Source: Siphlonurus alternatus (taxonomy: Eukaryota; Arthropoda; Insecta; Ephemeroptera; Siphlonuridae). Taken from it: a stretch of DNA of 64,000 bases. Position numbers and translations under genes: made by a program. The first letter of the stretch is position 1, and the number at the start of each line of letters is the position of its first letter. Where the stretch lies: assembly GCA_949825025.1 (NCBI GenBank), contig OX463787.1, forward strand, positions 15,063,707-15,127,706. The letters are read 5' to 3'. Below the pieces are notes generated by a model, which searched no databases, was not told the DNA's origin, and worked only from the letters and a program-made list of their open reading frames with translations. This document shows, one piece after another, positions 9,023 to 21,886 of the stretch.

Positions 9023-10704
9023 GGTGAATTATAGCGCGCGTTAACACTGCAGCTGTGTGATATACATATATCATTATTTTTTATTAACAATTTTATTAAA
9101 TTACTTCAGAGTCAGAAAATTTATCATGTAACAAGGAATTGAATTAAATATATATTTAAAATTCGATAATGTTCTAAAAATTAATCAATTTTATGGTTTG
9201 AGTAAATTCAACACAACAGCTCCGTTCTGTCAATAATTGCTAAATTTCTACTTCAATTTTAACAAAACTGATAAGACAGATCCACTTAAACATTTGTATG
9301 CCATCTATTGATGGCGAGTTCTAAGTCTCCTGCAAGTCTTGTTGAATTCAGGCGCTATATACGATTGCGAGATTTCAATCAACTGAGAGTTAAATAATAT
9401 ATTATTTTATTTTATGTTTAAACAGTGACAGACTATGTATATTATTATATAATTGTAAATACTAGGAACTATATAGAGCGGTTAGCGAAGTTTCTAATCC
9501 CTTGCAATCTGTCCAAAGAAGTATAATTTTGAAGAAAAACAATTTCAACATTTTGAAACAATTATAAAATACAGTGCACAATTTATTTAAAACATTTTAT
9601 TAAATAATGAATTGTGTTTTATCTTAATATTAATATAAATCTCAATATGTAAATTATATATACCGTATATTTAATTATAAAAAATATTATAATTTTATAT
9701 TACAGTACGGTTTATACACGCAAGAGTATCGCTGTAATCTATCGTTCAGTAAACAATAAAGATAAGATCTCATAAATGACGGGTATTAAGGTCATATGTA
9801 TATAGCGTCATCTGCTGCAGCTGTTAGATTTATAGGAAAAAATGACACGTGTTTAAGATTATATAATATATAAATATAAAAAATTATTTAGGGAATTTAG
9901 ATTTAAATATTAAACGTAAAAGTAGCAGACTGTGATCAAATATAATGTATAGTTCTTGAAGTTAAAAATTAAGAAATCATTCGTTAGATTCTTACGCTTG
10001 TATTCTTATTTTTAACTTAAAGAAACGTACGTATAATAAATATATTTAAATAATATTTATTTATAGTATTATATTGTCTATGTTAAAGAAAAGAAGCAAA
10101 ATAGTATTGACACGATGGTCATATGCGTATATTTTACAGTGCGAGCTTTTTTATATGTGGAAATTTTACAAATCATATATGTATAAATTAAGTATTACAG
10201 CAGTATGGGTAAATTGTTTATTTTATCCTATCAATTACTCTGGGCTATGTGAGTATATAATAACACTTCATAATTTCAACTTTGAAAGATACGGAGTGAT
10301 GAGAGACAATGGACATCAGCTAGTGTTGATACAAACTAATTATTTTGGAAAATTAATATAATTTATAAATTTAATATATAAAATTTGTAACTAAAAATGT
10401 TAATTTTATCATATTACTAAAATCTAAATAAATATAGGTTCAACTAATTTTAACTGAAAAGTTAGTAATTATTTAATAAAATAATTATTACGTAAAAATA
10501 CAATAATACAGAATAAGAAATAATGTAACAAAATAAATTAAATAAACTTAAATAATGTAATAGTGAAAAAAAGGCTGTAAGAAAACTACCTCCCGGCATT
10601 CTTTTCTAAAGCATTGAAACGTAGCCAGCGCGTCGTAAGAAACTTCGCAAGTACATAGCGATAAAAACGATGATGTAATGTTATTAACTCAGCGAAAACT
10701 CACC
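9023..10704. other. Non-coding stretch between the minus-strand gene and the tRNA
   Basis: AT-rich with slightly GC-richer patches near 9230-9380 and 10590-10700. Upstream exons of the minus-strand gene could lie here, but none can be called. The frame at 10074-10361 has no family signature and is not called. Confidence 0.4.
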
Positions 10705-10777
10705 GCCCTTGTGGCCTAATGGATAAGGCATCGGCCTCCTAAGCCGGGGATTGCGGGTTCGAGTCCCGCCAGGGGTA
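10705..10777 (+). tRNA. tRNA-Arg (anticodon CCT)
   Basis: The 73 bases fold as a full cloverleaf. The acceptor stem GCCCTTG pairs with CAGGGGT and A is the discriminator base. The D arm contains GTGGCCTAATGG, which is also the A box. The anticodon loop is CTCCTAA, giving anticodon CCT. The T arm has GGGTTCGAGTCCC, which is also the B box. The sequence closely matches metazoan tRNA-Arg-CCT as I know it. There is no intron and CCA is not encoded, as expected for a nuclear gene. Transcription should be by RNA polymerase III from the internal boxes. Confidence 0.97.
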
Positions 10778-10779
10778 TC

Positions 10780-10785
10780 TTTTTT
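10780..10785 (+). terminator. Pol III T-run terminator of tRNA-Arg
   Basis: A run of six T begins two bases after the mature tRNA end, the normal RNA polymerase III stop signal. Confidence 0.85.
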
Positions 10786-11471
10786 ACAGCTTTTTATAAT
10801 AAAAAAAATAACCAAATATAATTTTATACATTAAAAAAATAATTTCTAAATTTTTTTGTTATAATTTTTTTTTATTATTAAAAAAATATTACATATATAT
10901 TTTTTTTGGCTAGCACATTTATTTTAAATTGTCTTTTACAGTAAAAAATGTGCTATTTTTTATAATTAAAAATTAAATATAATATTATTTTTTTGCTCGT
11001 TTCTTTGATAATATAAAAACATCATATTTAATATTTCCTACGTTGTGTTAGGGAGGTTAAAAGTTAATTGCACCATAAATTGTTAAATTAATAAATATTT
11101 ATGGTAAATTAGATTTAATAAACAAATAAAATGAATCGGGGACTTCCAATATTTAATACAGGTGAAAGAATTTGATCGAACTATTTTCTTGTAGCAATCC
11201 TGAACTTGTTTCGGGAGATTAATTCACAGTTTATAACGCATTATCTTGACTGCATTGACAATGACATTGACTACTGATAATTCAATTGCTAAGAAGTTAA
11301 ACATGAGATAATTTAATGTATCACTCGAGATTTAATAGTGTTTGAGTACAGTACATGGTTCATTAAAATCTATTCTCAAAAGCGGATAAAAAATATAATT
11401 ATTTAATTTTTATATCACTTTTTTAATTATGGTGCATACCTACAATATGTATAAATATATATTAAACATAA
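10786..11471. other. AT-rich non-coding stretch
   Basis: Low-complexity, with A and T runs. No gene seen. Confidence 0.5.
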
Positions 11472-11610
11472 GGGGCATTCACAAAGTCTTAAGGCCACAT
11501 TTTAGGCTCGATAATTTAAAGCTTGATTTTAGACGTGTTTTTTAGACTCAAAATTTCTGGTCTTAAATTATTGAGCCTTAAATGTGGCCTTCAGGCTTAG
11601 TGAATGCCCC
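11472..11610. mobile_element. Foldback MITE, GGGGCATTCAC family, copy 1
   Basis: The 139-bp element has ends GGGGCATTCACAAAGTCTTA and the inverted TTAGTGAATGCCCC. The next inner blocks, AAGGCCACATT and AATGTGGCCTT, are also complementary. It shares its end with longer copies at 21887-22053 and 60738-60905, although its interior is different. Confidence 0.65.
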
Positions 11611-12070
11611 TTAAAAAAAGAAAACAAGAACCTTAATAAAAAATACTGTAGGAAATTGAAGAATAAAAAAAAATATAATTAATTTTAATGATCTTGGGAG
11701 TTCTTTTTCTTGTCTCTCTCTAATATATATTACAAAACCAGAAAAAAATAATTGTACTTTCTTATTTTATACAGTAACTATGTAATGTATAAATGATTGA
11801 TTTTAAATAATATAGTAGACCCATAATTTATTTAAATTAATAATTACTATGATTAAAATGTAATTACAACAACAGATATATAAATTAAATCAACAAATAT
11901 GCCATGATGTTAAAGTACAACAAAATTGTGGAGTACTTTTTTTGCACAAGTTCGTCTTGTCCTAAAATACCACAAGGTTAGCAGACCGAAGCTACAACTT
12001 GGCATAAAGCCACGCGTTGTTAAATGTAAAGCCACACAAAATCACAGTAAATAGTACTCGTCAAAATAAT
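11611..12070. other. AT-rich non-coding stretch
   Basis: No gene or RNA identified. Confidence 0.45.
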
Positions 12071-12071
12071 T

Positions 12072-13565
12072 AGAGATTTTCCGGAATTGTCAAAATTGTA
12101 TCTGTTTTGTTTGTAATTAAGTTTTGAAACTCCCTATAGCATTCTTTAGTAAAAGCATTGATTTCAATGTGAAATAACAGGCTTGAAATATGAATAGGAA
12201 AACCAGAAATTCTATACTTCTGGAGGGTATTTTATATTAATTTTACTGTAGTGGTATTAACTGAAGATAAAGTATACAGTAACATAGACGTCCTTGTCAG
12301 TTTTTAGACGAGATAAAAATGTACATGTAAATAACATTGGAGAACATTGGTGCCACCAGTGAGGGTTGTGAGAACTAAAGTAGAAATTTTCAAAGCAAAA
12401 GGTCATCTTCGTGGCATTAAGTTTGACAAAAAATCAAAATAGATATTTATAAATACAGAAGTAGAAGTGTATTTTAATATTCGTGAAACTAAATAACTTA
12501 ACTGATTTTACCATATTGAAACCATTTATATAGGAACTCCCAGAAAAGATTGTAATATTTGTAGTATCGATTATTTTGTGATAATATATATATTTCTATA
12601 TTTTATAGTATTTTATAGGAAATTAAAATTTCCTTCGTTAATTTTTTATTATAATTTATTTACGTTGAATCGGTTGAATTCCTTATAATATTGCTTTCAA
12701 ATATTTGGGCTGTTCAGATCTGGTTCATATATGCAATAATATTTTGATTGATTTTGTAAACTAATGAAGGTAGTTATCATATTTATTTATTAATTTCTTT
12801 TTATTAAAAACAAAATAAATATATATTATGTTATGATATAATAATTAATTACTTTCTCTTTTCTCGAAAAATTGAAAATAATATTAATTATAATATGTGA
12901 ATTTTTTGTTATATTTCACATTATTTTATTTTTTATTAAATTATTCAAACTCAAATCATTAATTATTAAGCAACAGTTACATAATCAAAGTACTAAATAT
13001 AATAATTTAATTTATTAGTTAATTATTTAATTCATTTTATTTCAACTCTCTTATAAATACATTTTAAAGAAAACAAATTCTTAAACAAATATACTATTAT
13101 ATTGCTTATACTGAACTCCAGGCGTCACGGCTGAAGTTCAGGGCTGAAATCTATCCTTACAATATTAAAATTATACAAATATATTTCAATGGCATTGAAA
13201 TAGTCATTTAACATTGAAAACTGCACTCGTATGTCTTTACGTTATAGTATAGTCCATATGAAATATCAATAAATGAACCTAAGGTTTAAAATCCTATATT
13301 AATAACATTAGAAAACTGTCCTAAGAATCTCATGTTACTACGTCGTATCGACTAGCACTTTAACACGTGTAGAAAAAAAAAAATGATGACGCTACAGTTA
13401 GATTTACATGATATTCCCTCCGGAAGTGTCAGGTTTCTGGTCTTCATATTCATATTTCAGCATTACAATTTCACACATAGGTCAGTACTTCTACTTTAAA
13501 TCACTCTGTAAAGTTTCAAAACTGAATTACAAACAGAAGAGCTGTAAATCTCTCACTTCCGGCAA
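12072..13565. mobile_element. Candidate element bounded by inverted R1 repeats
   Basis: A block of about 165 bases at 12072-12235, read on the minus strand, matches 13395-13565 on the plus strand. Shared blocks include TGTTTGTAATT.AGTTTTGAAA, TGAAATATGAATA, GACCAGAAA and CTTC.GGAGGG. Further R1 copies lie at about 19780-19985 and 62230-62325. The 1.16 kb between the inverted ends is AT-rich with no open frame. It could be one non-autonomous element with long terminal inverted repeats or two independent insertions. Confidence 0.45.
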
Positions 13566-16500
13566 AAATATAAATTAATATGACTGTAGTGTCCATGAAA
13601 TCATCGCTATATTAATAAGGAAGTTCATTGTGTTCAAATACTTCCGTGAATTGACCTTTTCTTTCTTTTTACCATTAGTTTTTTTATGCATATATTAATG
13701 GTGTTAGCAAAAATAGCATATTAATTAAAACGTTGCCTTTATGAATAATTAATACATTTTCAAATAAATTGTAGTCAAAATATAAAAATGCCCTTAAAAA
13801 TTAATTCAAATCTTAATTTTGGTAAAAAAAAAGAGAGTTTTAATCTTGATTTTAAATACAGCTAGATATCACGTTTTAATTTAATGGTTTCATTATCATG
13901 CTTAATTATTTAATATAAATATTATGTATTATATATTATGTTACCAAGATAATTTTATACGTGTGTATTTTAACTAAAAATTTGTACTATTGTATTCTTT
14001 AGTATTGGATTAACTAACCTCTATAGTCTGTTTTTTGAATAATTATAATAAATAAATATTATATTGTTTGGGTTTTATATGTAATTACATACTTTGGAAA
14101 AATGTTCGAGGCTAATCGAGTTTGTATGAAATTAAATATTTAAAACAGTAAATTTAAACCTCATAGCAACCAATTTTTTATCAAGTGCTGAAGTAACGCT
14201 ATTTCAACATTGCAAAGTACTTTATAAATAAGACAAGTATCACTTGGTTAGCATGCAACTGATAAAAAAAAACATTTGGAGGTTTGCCCAAACAAATAAT
14301 AAAAAAAGTACGACGCTTTGAAAAGCACATTGCTATCCACGTGCCTAATGCCTAATATACGATATCTTATTTTAGTGTGAACTACTTGAGGCTAATTACC
14401 TAATGTAACACCTAAGTGAGATAAAAATAAAATGAAAACTTCATTTCTAAGGTTCGCATATAAGTAATTTAGCACACAGACAGGTAAATATACCTTTCTA
14501 AAAATTATTAAGCAATGACTATACCTTTTGACACCTCTAGGAAATGGAACACATTTATTTTTACTTGTCTTTACATGCGTAATTGCATGTAAGTTAAATA
14601 CAAAACTCCCGCTAATTAATATTATACAAATTAATTGTTGATAAAAAATAACGGTTAACTTTAAACAATATTTTTCAGAGTAAATCAGCATGAGGGAGTT
14701 TTACTGCATGATAGTATGATGAACAAATTTTGGACATTGTAGAGATTACACAATGATTGCATTAACTATCATGCAAAACAATTTTAATTATAAAAAAAAA
14801 AATTAAAAAAAGTGTATAAAATCTTTTCAAATGAAAAAAAAAAAAATCTAATTATTAAAAAATATATGTATTATATGAAATGTGTATATAAAGACATTAA
14901 AAAATTAAATTACTAATTTTTAAAATTTTAATTTTATTTATTATCATTTTAAATAAGAACTAACTTCTTAAGCAATAACAAAATTATTTAACAGTAAAAT
15001 GATTCATCGAAGAGAAAGCAAAATATTTGTTTAATAAATAATTACTTCCTCGTGGTAGCTATTTAACAATTTATAAAAATTCTCTAGAAATACATTGTAG
15101 TACACGTAATTATTACTTACATGATTATTATATGTTATTATCCGTTCAATAGACGATTATAATCATACGAGACAGACGTAATATATTTATCCAACACTCA
15201 CGGTAAATATTATATCGCTACTGGCGCGAACGAAGGCTCGTCTCGCGTCGTAGAAAAAAATAAACTAAATATAAAGTTCAAGCATTAGCTCCCCTTTATT
15301 AAACAACTCATTGCGCATGAAAATCATTAATCCCATGTAAAAATGTATCTATGACATCATAGTTTTATTTATCAACTAATAGAAAGTGAGCTTTATGCGC
15401 AGGTTGTGTTTTATAATGTAGATTCAGTCAAGGCCTGATAAACTGGTTCCGCCAATCACATCACTGCTCTCTCACACGCCCTTATGATGTCACTGGTGCC
15501 GCTAATATTGTTTCAAGGTTGTTCGAGTTTTTTATTTTGCACACGTTGTATTGGGCTTAATATATTTTTTTGCAAATATTTGATGTCAATATTTATTTTT
15601 AGATTTTACAAAGAAAAATATATTTCTTTAAAATAATGAATTCAATGACATTTCTTTGTTTTCGTCTGATTTGTAAAAATTGTAAGGATGTGGATTAACA
15701 TTTCCCATGATTTTTTAGGTCAAGTTTTTTATACACTGGTATAGTATATTATGCTTCATTGCATAGACAAAAAAAATTTTTTTTCACCTTACATTTCGGT
15801 GTTAATTAACCTGAATAAAGTGTTGTAATTGTCATCTTTTCAATTCCCCGCTTATTTTACGTACCTTGAAAATAAATCACTATTTTAAAGATAGTTTTTT
15901 TTTTTTTTTTTTAGGTAATTGTAAAGCTAGCAGAAATTATTTTTGTTCATTCGTTCAATTTAGAACGCATTAAAAATTGCTTTTTTTAGAAAAATATTTA
16001 CTATTTTTATTATTTAAAGTACTGTTTTGCAAAATTATAATTTTTAAATTAAATAATATTAAATCAAATATTATTTTTAATTAAACTTATTTTAATTTTG
16101 AAAAATTTATCTTGTATTATTAAAATTGCTTTAATTCATTTTTAAATGTTTTTGAAATTAAAAATTTAAAAAATGAAGTTATTGTAACAATATACTAAAG
16201 CGGAAGCCAAATCAAACAGGGATTGGCACAGGGAATTGTCAGTAAATTTTTAACATGCAATGTGAGAATAAAATGCATTAATTGAACGATTTTAATTGAT
16301 TAAATTTATTTATTAAAATTTGTTATAGGGAGTTCCACTACTCTCTGAAACAGGTAGTTCTTTTAAGAAGTAAATATGGAACACATTAATTTTGTGTTTT
16401 GCATCGAGAATGAATTCAAAGAGTCAATATTTGTTTCTAAGACATAATCATCCTCCTAATAGTAAAGTTATTTCTTATGTTCACACTCCCGTTTAAACGC

Positions 16501-17460
16501 CTAATAAAGTTCAATTAAACAAAATCAATACTGGTTGGTTGTCACAATTGATTTTCTCAGCTGCCATAGTGATACGAACATCTTAGTATATCGTCTTTAA
16601 ACGACAACGTTATATCCGGAGAGAGCGAGAAATATCTGGAAGTAACGTCGTGTTGTTCAGAAATATATCTTTACACTAGGATCCTGTTGTTTAGAAGCTT
16701 ATGTAGTAATGATGATTCAGTAGCTTATATTAAATATTTTTTTTTTTAGCTATAAATCTGAACCCTGTTAGGGAGTCCTGGCCACACTTACCAGCAGAAG
16801 ATTATTATATATACCACGTATATGGTTATGACAGACGGTAACATTTTTTAAATAAAATATAGTTATATAATAATATTTAAAAACGCTGTAGATGAAAATA
16901 TAAATATAAAATATAAGTATTCTTAACATTAAAGAATATAATTTTTATTTTAAAAATTAATTAAATTTATTATTAAAATGTAAAAATAATTTAAATTTTT
17001 AAAACTAATTTCTTTAAAATAACTAGTATAATATTATTTTAAATTATAAAAAAATAAAAATTTGAATTAGCATTATCTTATGCCATTTCATTGAACTGCA
17101 GAAATATAATTTATTTATGCTACAAATTTTTTTAAATGACATTTTTTTTTCATGACAAACTGTTAATGCGATCTATGTTTAATTTTTATACCTAATAAAA
17201 TAATAAGGGACACTAGTGACTTTTTTTCAATGTAATGAATCCATCCCATGCAGTGTTCCGGCACCATGCATGATAATTAAAATTAGACCTTTAAATATAA
17301 GGAAGTTCCTAAAATTAACGCACATCCACCCTGCCATCACTAGCGGCCCGGTATATAAGCACAATTAATTGAAAACAATGATAAAAATTTATTATAATTT
17401 ATTAGATAATAAATACTAACCTCATTATAATATTATGTTTTATTTAACACCCAGGGTATT
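13566..17460. other. Long AT-rich non-coding stretch
   Basis: About 3.9 kb with no supportable gene. It has a T run near 15893-15913 and somewhat GC-richer patches at 15200-15250 and 15410-15520 without recognisable features. The minus-strand frame at 14392-14691 (99 codons) is hydrophobic and AT-driven, matches nothing I know and has no flanking signals. I do not call it. Confidence 0.45.
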
Positions 17461-17600
17461 ACTTCGTAATGTTTGTAAGTTCATAATGTTACTTCATAAT
17501 GTTTGTAAGTTCATAATGTTCTCAATTTCATAAAGTTTTTCCAATTCATAATGTTTAGTTCATAATGTTCAGTTCATAATGTTAAGTTCATAATGACAAA
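17461..17600 (+). repeat. Short degenerate tandem repeat (AGTTCATAATGTT)
   Basis: A motif close to AGTTCATAATGTT recurs about nine times with irregular spacing of 13-25 bases. The best copies are at 17485-17600. It is a local minisatellite-like cluster with no coding or RNA feature. Confidence 0.75.
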
Positions 17601-18029
17601 AAAGTAGTAATGTTTCAAAAAACATTACGAACATTTAGGCTTGGGACTGATGAATCCTGAAAATAATGGAGGTATTCTTTCTTAATTAGAGACCAACTAA
17701 TCTGACGTTTGCATGTATGTAATTATATAGCAAGTAGAAATACCATAAAGGGTTTAATTAAAAAAAAAAAATATAGAATCGATTAATAATGATCTATTCT
17801 ATAATAAAGAACACAAAATTCATGTCCCTAATCTTATCACAAAACTAGCTCTCTCATAATCTCAATGACGCCCGTCGTCCACACGCCATGCAATCAAGCG
17901 GGCATCGTTTAGAGCGGAAATGCATCTCTGAACTGTGATAACCTAGAAGAAGGGTCATGAACCTTGTTCTATGATTATATAATGGATTATTATTGTTCAA
18001 TTTTTTCTTATAGAGGGGAGAGCATTATT

Positions 18030-18450
18030 AACTTAACTCCTGTCTCACTTGCTAGAGCTCTCATAGAGGCTTCAAGTCAGCTGATTTTGTAGTGTTCTCA
18101 CCGTCCCATCCAAACCTATGTAAAAAAAAAATCGAAATCATTTTTTTGGCAAATGCCAAAAATGTTAATGTTAGTGAAATTTTTTAGAGAAAAATAAGTT
18201 CTTGATTCATTATCAGAAGACCTCTAAATGGGGGGGGGGTAAGAGATGTTTTCAAATTAATAGCTTTAATAGTTACTGAGAAAAAAATTAAATTTTTTAA
18301 CATGGTGGCTTATGGAGAAAATTTTCCCGCCTGGGAAAACTTGAAGCCTCTATTGACAATGAGATCTACAATTTTAGGAAGAGCATCCAGTCTACTTATA
18401 TCAAAAGGTTTATGGGTCACTAAGCCTCCATATAAGACTGCATGGTACCA
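18030..18450 (+). repeat. Interspersed repeat R2, split by a TAGAGG element
   Basis: The left part (TGTCTCACTTGCTAGAGCT) and the right part (GATCTACAATTTTAGGAAGA onward) are contiguous in the copy at 61415-61560 apart from a short divergent stretch. Here they are separated by the element at 18064-18352, so that element inserted into a pre-existing R2 copy. Confidence 0.6.
18064..18352 (+). mobile_element. TAGAGG foldback-ended element, copy 1
   Basis: The ends are TAGAGGCTTCAAGT and the complement ACTTGAAGCCTCTA. The interior matches 23313-23590 in the opposite orientation, including CTTGATTCATTATCAG, the AAATGGGGGG block and the TTAATAGCTT..ATAGTTA block. About 289 bp, non-coding. Inverted ends and nesting in R2 support mobility. 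Confidence 0.65.
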
Positions 18451-18529
18451 TATAATAAAGAAAAAACCCTAAAAGCAGGCAATCAAACTGGAAGACATAT
18501 TTAAGATGGGGAATAGACTAGAATGATTG

Positions 18530-18652
18530 GACAATCGTTCACCTCAGAAAATTTCCCTTTGCAGCCTTTATTAATCTACATGTCCCGTAAGAATAACACA
18601 GGTCATAATATAAGACTGTAAGAAGAAAATTTTCCAAGGCGACGAGTATACA
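18530..18652. mobile_element. R3 foldback element, copy 1 (diverged)
   Basis: CGTTCACCTCAGAAAATTTC at the left is complementary to AAAATTTTCCAAGGCGACGA at the right. The better copy is at 26533-26658. The overlapping minus-strand frame at 18539-18724 is a by-product. Confidence 0.45.
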
Positions 18653-19779
18653 ATGAAAGTATGAGTATAAAGCATGGAGTCCAGAGGTGAGAATATTAAT
18701 GATCGAATGTTGTGAAAGTAACAAATAAGACGCACTTACTCTGAAATAAATCTCTGACGTACGTCAATGTTTTTTAAAGACGTAGTCAAAACTTGTTTTA
18801 CTGTGAAATACTCCGCCTTGTTTTAAGCATCCCTCACAACTTGAAGTTTAAGGTCCTCCTAAACTCCTCCCTATTTTCTAACACACGTGTAGTGAGGGCA
18901 TAGCTAGCCTTGACTCTGGAAGTCAGGATATAATTTTCATTCAATTTTAACGTCAAATTTTTAGTGAATGAAATCAATTCAAATTATTTTACTTAATATT
19001 ATTTTATTCATTTTAAATGCAGAAAATAAATTATTAAAATATTGTTTATTTTAATTATTAATTTTAGTTTTAATATTTTTTTTAAATTAAAATAAAATTT
19101 AATGTGAATTATTTTTTGTAATACAAAAATGATATAATAATATTCATTAATATATAAATTATATATCTTTTACAATATATATAGTAATTTTGTAAGTATT
19201 ATTTGTATAATTTTGAAACATGCAAAATTTTAAACCATCGGGGAGTTTTACGCAATTCGAGGCATACTGTCAGTGACTTCATTAAATATAGTATAGTTAA
19301 GATGATATCTGGTTGATATGCTATAGAAGAGGGATATTTACCATTTAGTATTCGTGAATTCACAATACTGAAATACGAATGGGACAGCTATAGAATCTAT
19401 AAACCCAATACTTTGGCAAATTTCAAACTTTTGTATAAATTTAATTAAGGAAGAACTCCCCAGTAAAGGTCAATTTCTTATTTTAATTCACTGATAATCA
19501 GCAATAGTGAATATGTCATTAAATAAATATAGCCTTTTGGATTACACCTAAAAAAAAAAAAAAAAAATATCAAATTTTCATTCATATTGTTATTTACTAC
19601 TAAACTCATTATGTAAACTAGCTCCTTGTCAACTTTTCGCTACTATTTCTATCTGCGTTGATAAGCGCGACCTTGACCTTCAGAATCCATCTCCGGTGTC
19701 GTTAATTTGTCTGCTGATGTTGTGAAGTCCTCTAATGACCTTGGGACCATCGTTTAAGAATGTCAAGCATAGTCTAATT
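18653..19779. other. AT-rich non-coding stretch
   Basis: It contains an A run near 19550-19567 and no gene. Confidence 0.45.
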
Positions 19780-19985
19780 AATTTGAAGCTCCCTCCGGAT
19801 GTCAAAGATTTATGAATTTTGTTATATTGTCAAATTTACTTGAAATTCCCCCCGGAATGAACCGGAAATGAGTAGATTCTGATCTTCCTGTATATGTCCG
19901 ATTTTTGTACTTTTGCAAACAAGTCAGTCCTCTTATTGCAAAGCTCTCTGTAAAATTTCAAATTCAAACAGGAAGGACAGAAACT
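19780..19985 (+). repeat. Interspersed repeat R1, copy at 19.8 kb
   Basis: It matches the block at 13395-13565: a TTCCCCCCGGAA-like start, CTGATCTTCCTG, then a CTCTGTAAAATTTCAAA block followed by ACAGGAAGGACAG. Degenerate, about 200 bp. Confidence 0.45.
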
Positions 19986-20129
19986 TTTATTTTAAAAAGT
20001 TATCATTAGATATTTAATTAAAATAAAAAATTATTGTAGTAATGAAATTAGAAAAAAAAAATCGAAATCTCGTAATTAAAACACTGATTTTGCTATTGCA
20101 TGAAATATTAAATTAATTATTCATCTTGA

Positions 20130-20300
20130 TGCGTGGGGTGCTATCAAATTATAAAGTTTTATATATGAATAATGCCCTAAGAATAATAAAGGATATATGT
20201 CAATTAGATGGCAAAAATTGAACCCTTTTCAATCAAATATAAAGCACAAAAGTGCTACCATGAATTTTCTAGTAGTTGCACGGTAGGCGAGTGTGGGAGC
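20130..20300 (+). repeat. Interspersed repeat R4, copy 1
   Basis: The last 80 bases (ATAAAGCACAAAAGTGCTAC through TAGTTGCACGGTAGGCGAGT) are almost identical to 20983-21064. The preceding part is weakly similar (GATGCGT.GG near the start of both). GCACAAAAGTGC is itself a small palindrome. Class unknown. Confidence 0.6.
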
Positions 20301-20859
20301 CTCCTTGTGCGTGTTCGTGAAGTCTGAGAAAAAACGGTTTCCACGGTGTTCCTTTATTAAAAACTAGACAATTGATGGGATATATGGATTACATATCTAA
20401 ATTGGCATGAAATAAAGACAATATTATGAGTTTCAAAGTTTTCTGTATCAAAAATTTATGTCTAAATTTTTATTTATTTATTTATTTATTTTTTTGTTTC
20501 TGATGCAATTTTGAATATTAATATTTTTTAAAGATTAATTTAACTTTTTTTTTATATTATACATAGAAAATTGCTTTAATCTAGTTTTAGTGTTCATAGA
20601 ACTAAAATAAAATATTTTTTTATTTTAAATTTCATGTCCAATTAAAAATAGAATAATGTCAATTGTCAACTTGATATAATTGGTCGCTCGTTGTTCGCCG
20701 ACACCATGCACGAACTATAATGATATTAGAAACTGATTCATTATAATATGTCAATGAAATTAAAATTAAATAAATTGTAACAGTAATTTATGATATGAAG
20801 TGAAATTTTATTACGATTATGAAAACGTAGCAGAATAATTGAAATTCTATTAAAATTGA

Positions 20860-21064
20860 TGCGTTGGTGCATTTAATCAAATCACATGTAAAAGAATGTC
20901 TTAGAAATACCATGAGTATAATTGAGAAATACTAATAAATAATAATACCACTAAGGTATGCACGTAATACGAAACAATAATTGAACCTTTTTCAATCAAA
21001 TTTAAAGCACAAAAGTGCTACCATGAATTATCTAGTAGTTGCACGGTAGGCGAGTGTGGGAGGA
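20860..21064 (+). repeat. Interspersed repeat R4, copy 2
   Basis: The second member of the pair about 760 bp apart, in the same orientation. The high identity ends abruptly after GTGTGGGAG in both. This could be a tandem duplication or two insertions. Confidence 0.6.
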
Positions 21065-21886
21065 ACGAAATACAACTGCGCAAATTCCATCCCCACGTGT
21101 CTTCCATCAAAACATAAACTGAGCAATCTTCGAGGTCAGAGAACCGACCAATGGGAAGAGAGCTTACAAATTATCGACCAAACACGAAGCACGTTTGAAA
21201 CTGCGCAATTTTTATCAGAGATTTTTATTTACGAACAATTTTGGCTGTAAAAAGTAAATAAACAAACCAATACAAAAATTTAAAAAAACGTTGCTTATTG
21301 ATTTAAACCATGGTTTTGTTGACAAAACCTTTTGTTCAAAGAGCCTAAAAACAGTTAATATTGTACTATAGCTTATTTTAATGTGTCATTGAATTAATCG
21401 TGTGGTTTGAACCAACCTGGATAACTTTCTTCGTAACTTTTATAAGAATCGCTCACTATATTTGAAATATAATATATTGCTTGGTCTCCTTTATTTAATG
21501 TACGCATTTAGAAGAATAGAATCTATATTTTACTCCATACAGTATACTTTACTTAAATGTAAGGAAACTCCCTTATTACCATTCAAATTATTGATGTATT
21601 AAAGAGCCATTTCGATTAATCGAGGATATAATTATTATTTATAGATTTATACTGCAGTAATATAATTTTAAATAAAAAAATCATTAAAGAATGTTTCTAC
21701 GAGATAATTTTGAAAACAAATTTAAAAGAGAAATTAAATTTTTCAATTAAATACAATATAAATTTTCAAATAAATTAATTAAATGTAATTTTTATATTTG
21801 GGGAAATGAAAGTATAAACTTATTTAACAAGCAATTTACTGTGAATAACTTAAAATTAAATTGACAGTTAAAGTTTAACTTTCAAT
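21065..21886. other. Non-coding stretch
   Basis: A somewhat less AT-rich patch at 21060-21250 carries a 64-codon frame without recognisable features. The rest is AT-rich. No gene is called. Confidence 0.4.

Noticed and set aside
10074..10361. 95-codon plus-strand frame near the tRNA
   Set aside because: No family signature. Composition follows the local AT content.
14392..14691. 99-codon minus-strand frame
   Set aside because: Its hydrophobic, AT-driven composition, lack of a recognisable motif and lack of splice or promoter context make it compatible with chance in AT-rich DNA.
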